From positions 3,020,727 to 3,084,726 of the forward strand of contig CM073327.1 of the NCBI GenBank assembly GCA_037043015.1: a stretch of DNA of 64,000 bases. Direction: 5' to 3'. This DNA comes from Bryum argenteum. Lineage: Eukaryota > Streptophyta > Bryopsida > Bryales > Bryaceae. Below are positions 58,457-64,000 of this stretch, piece after piece. How positions within the stretch are numbered: position 1 is the first letter of the stretch; every line of letters begins with the position of its first letter. A model generated the notes under the pieces. The model did no database searches. It had not been told where the DNA came from and worked only from the letters and a program-made list of their open reading frames with translations. The position numbers and the translations under genes are program-made.

Positions 58457-60192
58457 TCTAATGATGTGGTAATCTAAATCTTGATACACACACTTACACA
58501 ATCACCATACCTTTTGGTTTTTTCTCAATAAATGTTTGTTTTCAACTATAAATTCCCTACGTTTTTGAATATGGATTGCAATAGTATTGAACCTTTATTT
58601 TTCAAATCACTAAATTATTCGCATGTGGACCTCTATTTTTTAAAGCGTGAGTTTCTTCATATGTTCTCTCTCCACATCCCTTCCTAATTTCTTATTTTAG
58701 ACATACAAGTGCGTTGGTTTCTACTTCTCATTACCACACTCCCGCCCTCTCCACACACCCTCCTAATTTTAATTTTTAATTGTATTTGTATGTTTGTTCC
58801 TAAACAAGCCTTGGTTTCCAACTCTTGTTAGTGCATCGTGATTTGCACCTCTTCCAAATTAAAAAAAAAAAAAAAAAAAACTAGTTCAACTTTGTTTGCA
58901 AGGCTTTGGTTTACTTCTCTCGTCATCAACCCCTATTGCTTTGCACCCCTTCCTAATTTCTCGACCTTGTATTTAAGAATGTGGTTTCTTCCTCTTTTCC
59001 CCACACCTTCCCTTTTTGCACCACTTTCTAATCTCTAAACCATCCCTCCTATGTTTCTAAATATTTGGTTTTTTCTCTTGTCATCGCATTCCAAACTACT
59101 CTATACAATTATCTTTGAAAACCTAGTAGCGCACCCTTGCACTCTTCTTGAATCTTAATTGTTAAAACCTGACGGCGCACAATTGCACTCTTTTCTACTA
59201 CCTTTTGTCAAAATCTAATACCACGCCCTTGCACTACTTTCCACTTTGAGGGCATTCCCCATAGAATGCGCTAGAGGGACTAGACTCTCTACATTTAGCT
59301 AAGCAAAGGTCATTTTCTTCTCCGAAGAGACGACCCGCCATCTTCGCAGCTTGCGAGAGGTAGCAGCTCGCCATAGCCCTGGTTAGTGGCTATCCATCCA
59401 ACTCCCACTCAAACATGACGTCTCCTTCAAGTTATGTTGACTTTTGGGAGATTTCATGCCGCCTATTGGAAAACCTCAAAACTATTGGACTTTCGGACTC
59501 CAAGTACTTTTCACTTTTTGTCATGGTGTACAATTGAACAAATTATAATAAGGTCATTTAGCATGCCCATTGGAAAAGGGTGTTGATTCAAAGGGGTGCT
59601 ACATTTAGCAACCCCTCCCTCCCTAGCTCAATAGAAATGCCCCATTCCTCATAACCTCCATTAACAAGCAAGAACGAACTCTTTAGTTTGTATTCCGCTT
59701 TTTATGATATATATGCTTATCAAATCCTCTTTTCCTCTTTTGATAATGCTAGAGCTTTACAAGTCAAAACCTCATGCTAAAATCTATACTCTCAACACTC
59801 ATAACTTAACTCTTGCCCATGCTTAGACTTGCACTTGTTGACAAGAACCTCCTTCTGTTATGTACTCAACGTTGTTATCAACGTTGTTATTTTTAGGTTT
59901 ATGAACTTTCAAATAGCTAGGAACGTCATATTTCACAAACATAGCAAAGTGGGTTCTACCATTTCTTTATTTATCTTCTGAGCAATATATAATGATCAAC
60001 CGTGCACCATCATCTCTTGTTCCAAGAATCCATCTATTGCCTGATATTTACAAACTCTCTTACAAGTGGTAATGGATTCAAACTATGAATCAACTCCTGG
60101 GACAAAATACGTAACCTGCGACAGACTTCAGCCAATTGCACAGGAAGCGTTCTCTATATGCAACAATCAAATTTGCGAAAACAAAATAGACT
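58457..60192. other. intergenic, no supported gene
   Basis: A pyrimidine-rich dispersed repeat (58640-59100) and an A-run of about 21 at 58859-58880. Presumed 3' flank of the eS4 gene at its right end. Confidence 0.4.
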
Positions 60193-63139
<2,947 letters not shown>

Positions 63140-63215
63140 GCTCTGAGTCATTAGTTGCTAGGTAAAAACTAGCATAGTATTCACCCTAAGAGGGGTAAGT
63201 AGTCTCATCATTGGT
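63140..63215 (+). repeat. fragment of the SINE family
   Basis: 'gttgctaggtaaaaactagcatagtattcaccctaagaggggtaagtagt' aligns with the middle of the SINE copies at 8461 and 31938 ('ctagaaactagcgtag...gtccaccc...gaagtagta'). Both ends are lost. Confidence 0.5.
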
Positions 63216-64000
63216 GCTCAAGTGAACACTCTATCCACACCTATCACATATAGCTATGACGTTCTTCTACTTCAAATAATCATCATCTCGAAAGAAAAAT
63301 TGAAAGTGGGGGCAAACCAAGTTGGCTTACTATAGAAAAGGTCCAAATATTTGTTACCTACTAAAGTTTGACTCTTAGATTGGGACTTTTCGCAAACATC
63401 ATCCATGCACCGACAGAGACTGTTCGAAAGGACAATAAAGATGAGTTGTCTGGTACGAGGATCCGGGTACGAGGCGATTGAGAACCGGCGAACTGAAGGG
63501 CGGTCAGCAAGGTGGCCGTCACCCTCCTTTCGCTTGTGGCACAATCCCGCATCCTCCACGTCTCGAGCTTGCAGGCAGGCAGACTGGGCCGGGGCAGGGG
63601 GTCGGTCGCTCGGATGCTCGGATGCTCGCTGCGCACTTGAACAATCATGGTCACTTGCCCCACTTGATCATCCGATCGTCGTCTGCAAGTATCGCTGTGC
63701 TTTCCATCGAGCTCCTCGTGGCCATTTGGGACGCCGTGCCGCCATTTTCCGCCCATTTCCCCTCCTTCCGGAACCTTCGGTCCTCGCTTTCCCCATTCCG
63801 AGTTCGGTTTTCAATCTGGCCTACTCCCTGGGGCGGCCACTCTGGCTGCCGCTTTAACGAATTTTGAACATACCGGAGCTCGCAGACTGGAGAACGATAC
63901 CCATGGTTTTGGGGTTTCAAGAGATTAATTGGTGCTCAAATTTGACCTCTCGATCAATTTCGCCGGTTTAGGGCATTTATCGTGATTCTCCTGGAGGAGT
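63216..64000. other. GC-richer region at the window edge, no assigned gene
   Basis: Long frames on both strands (63361-63920) overlap each other and show no domain. The composition suggests a leader or first exon of a gene running beyond 64000, but nothing decides the strand. Confidence 0.35.

Noticed and set aside
63361..63920. Protein-coding frames of 130-150 codons on both strands
   Set aside because: They overlap in four frames in a GC-rich segment with no domain, codon pattern or splice logic favouring any of them.

Overview
The window is nuclear DNA of a land plant. Genes have GT-AG introns, telomere-type TTTAGGG repeats occur, and the protein families are plant ones: an LPxEWTY-ending plant protein, a SAM-domain protein opening with RPSVRLGEIG, eS4, and RWP-RK remnants. 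The low gene density, the many decayed DNA transposons, and a two-exon DDE-like transposase plus a ParB/methyltransferase-like gene of kinds I associate with seedless plants suggest a bryophyte, lycophyte or fern. I cannot name the species.

Layout. 1-10.4 kb is repeat-rich intergenic DNA with tandem repeats, elements bounded by TTAA/CCCYTAAA ends, and a SINE copy. 10.5-13.8 kb holds one complete four-exon host gene. 14.5-16.6 kb is a dead pogo-like transposon. 16.9-21.3 kb (minus) encodes an apparently intact 921-residue transposase with one 1.6-kb intron. Directly 5' of it lies an array of 27-bp palindromes spaced every 45-46 bp. 22.8-26.9 kb is very AT-rich and decayed. 27.4-34.6 kb contains a multi-exon gene with a ParB-like motif and a possible methyltransferase-like region, broken by a one-base frameshift and a SINE with a perfect 11-bp target duplication. 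The same palindromes sit upstream of it, in its introns and behind it. FCP1-like phosphatase exons (34.8-36.8 kb) and an unknown minus-strand ORF (37.2-37.6 kb) follow. 39-48 kb and 51-60 kb are mostly transposon and satellite DNA, including four copies of a MITE family with 4-bp target duplications, one of which carries a nested TTAA element, and two decayed RWP-RK fragments. Host genes return at 49.5-50.3 kb (SAM-domain protein, minus) and 60.2-62.2 kb (ribosomal protein eS4, minus, seven exons).

The most unusual feature is the palindrome system. It is a 27-bp near-perfect palindrome with one variable centre base, about 22 copies, all confined to 21.4-34.7 kb. Copies either form arrays with a fixed 45-46 bp step or lie singly in introns, never in recognised coding exons. 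The link to the transposase and to the ParB/methyltransferase-like gene suggests parts of one large composite element whose protein-binding sites are these palindromes; that is inference. Intron boundaries were placed by eye from splice dinucleotides and frame, and no similarity search was run.
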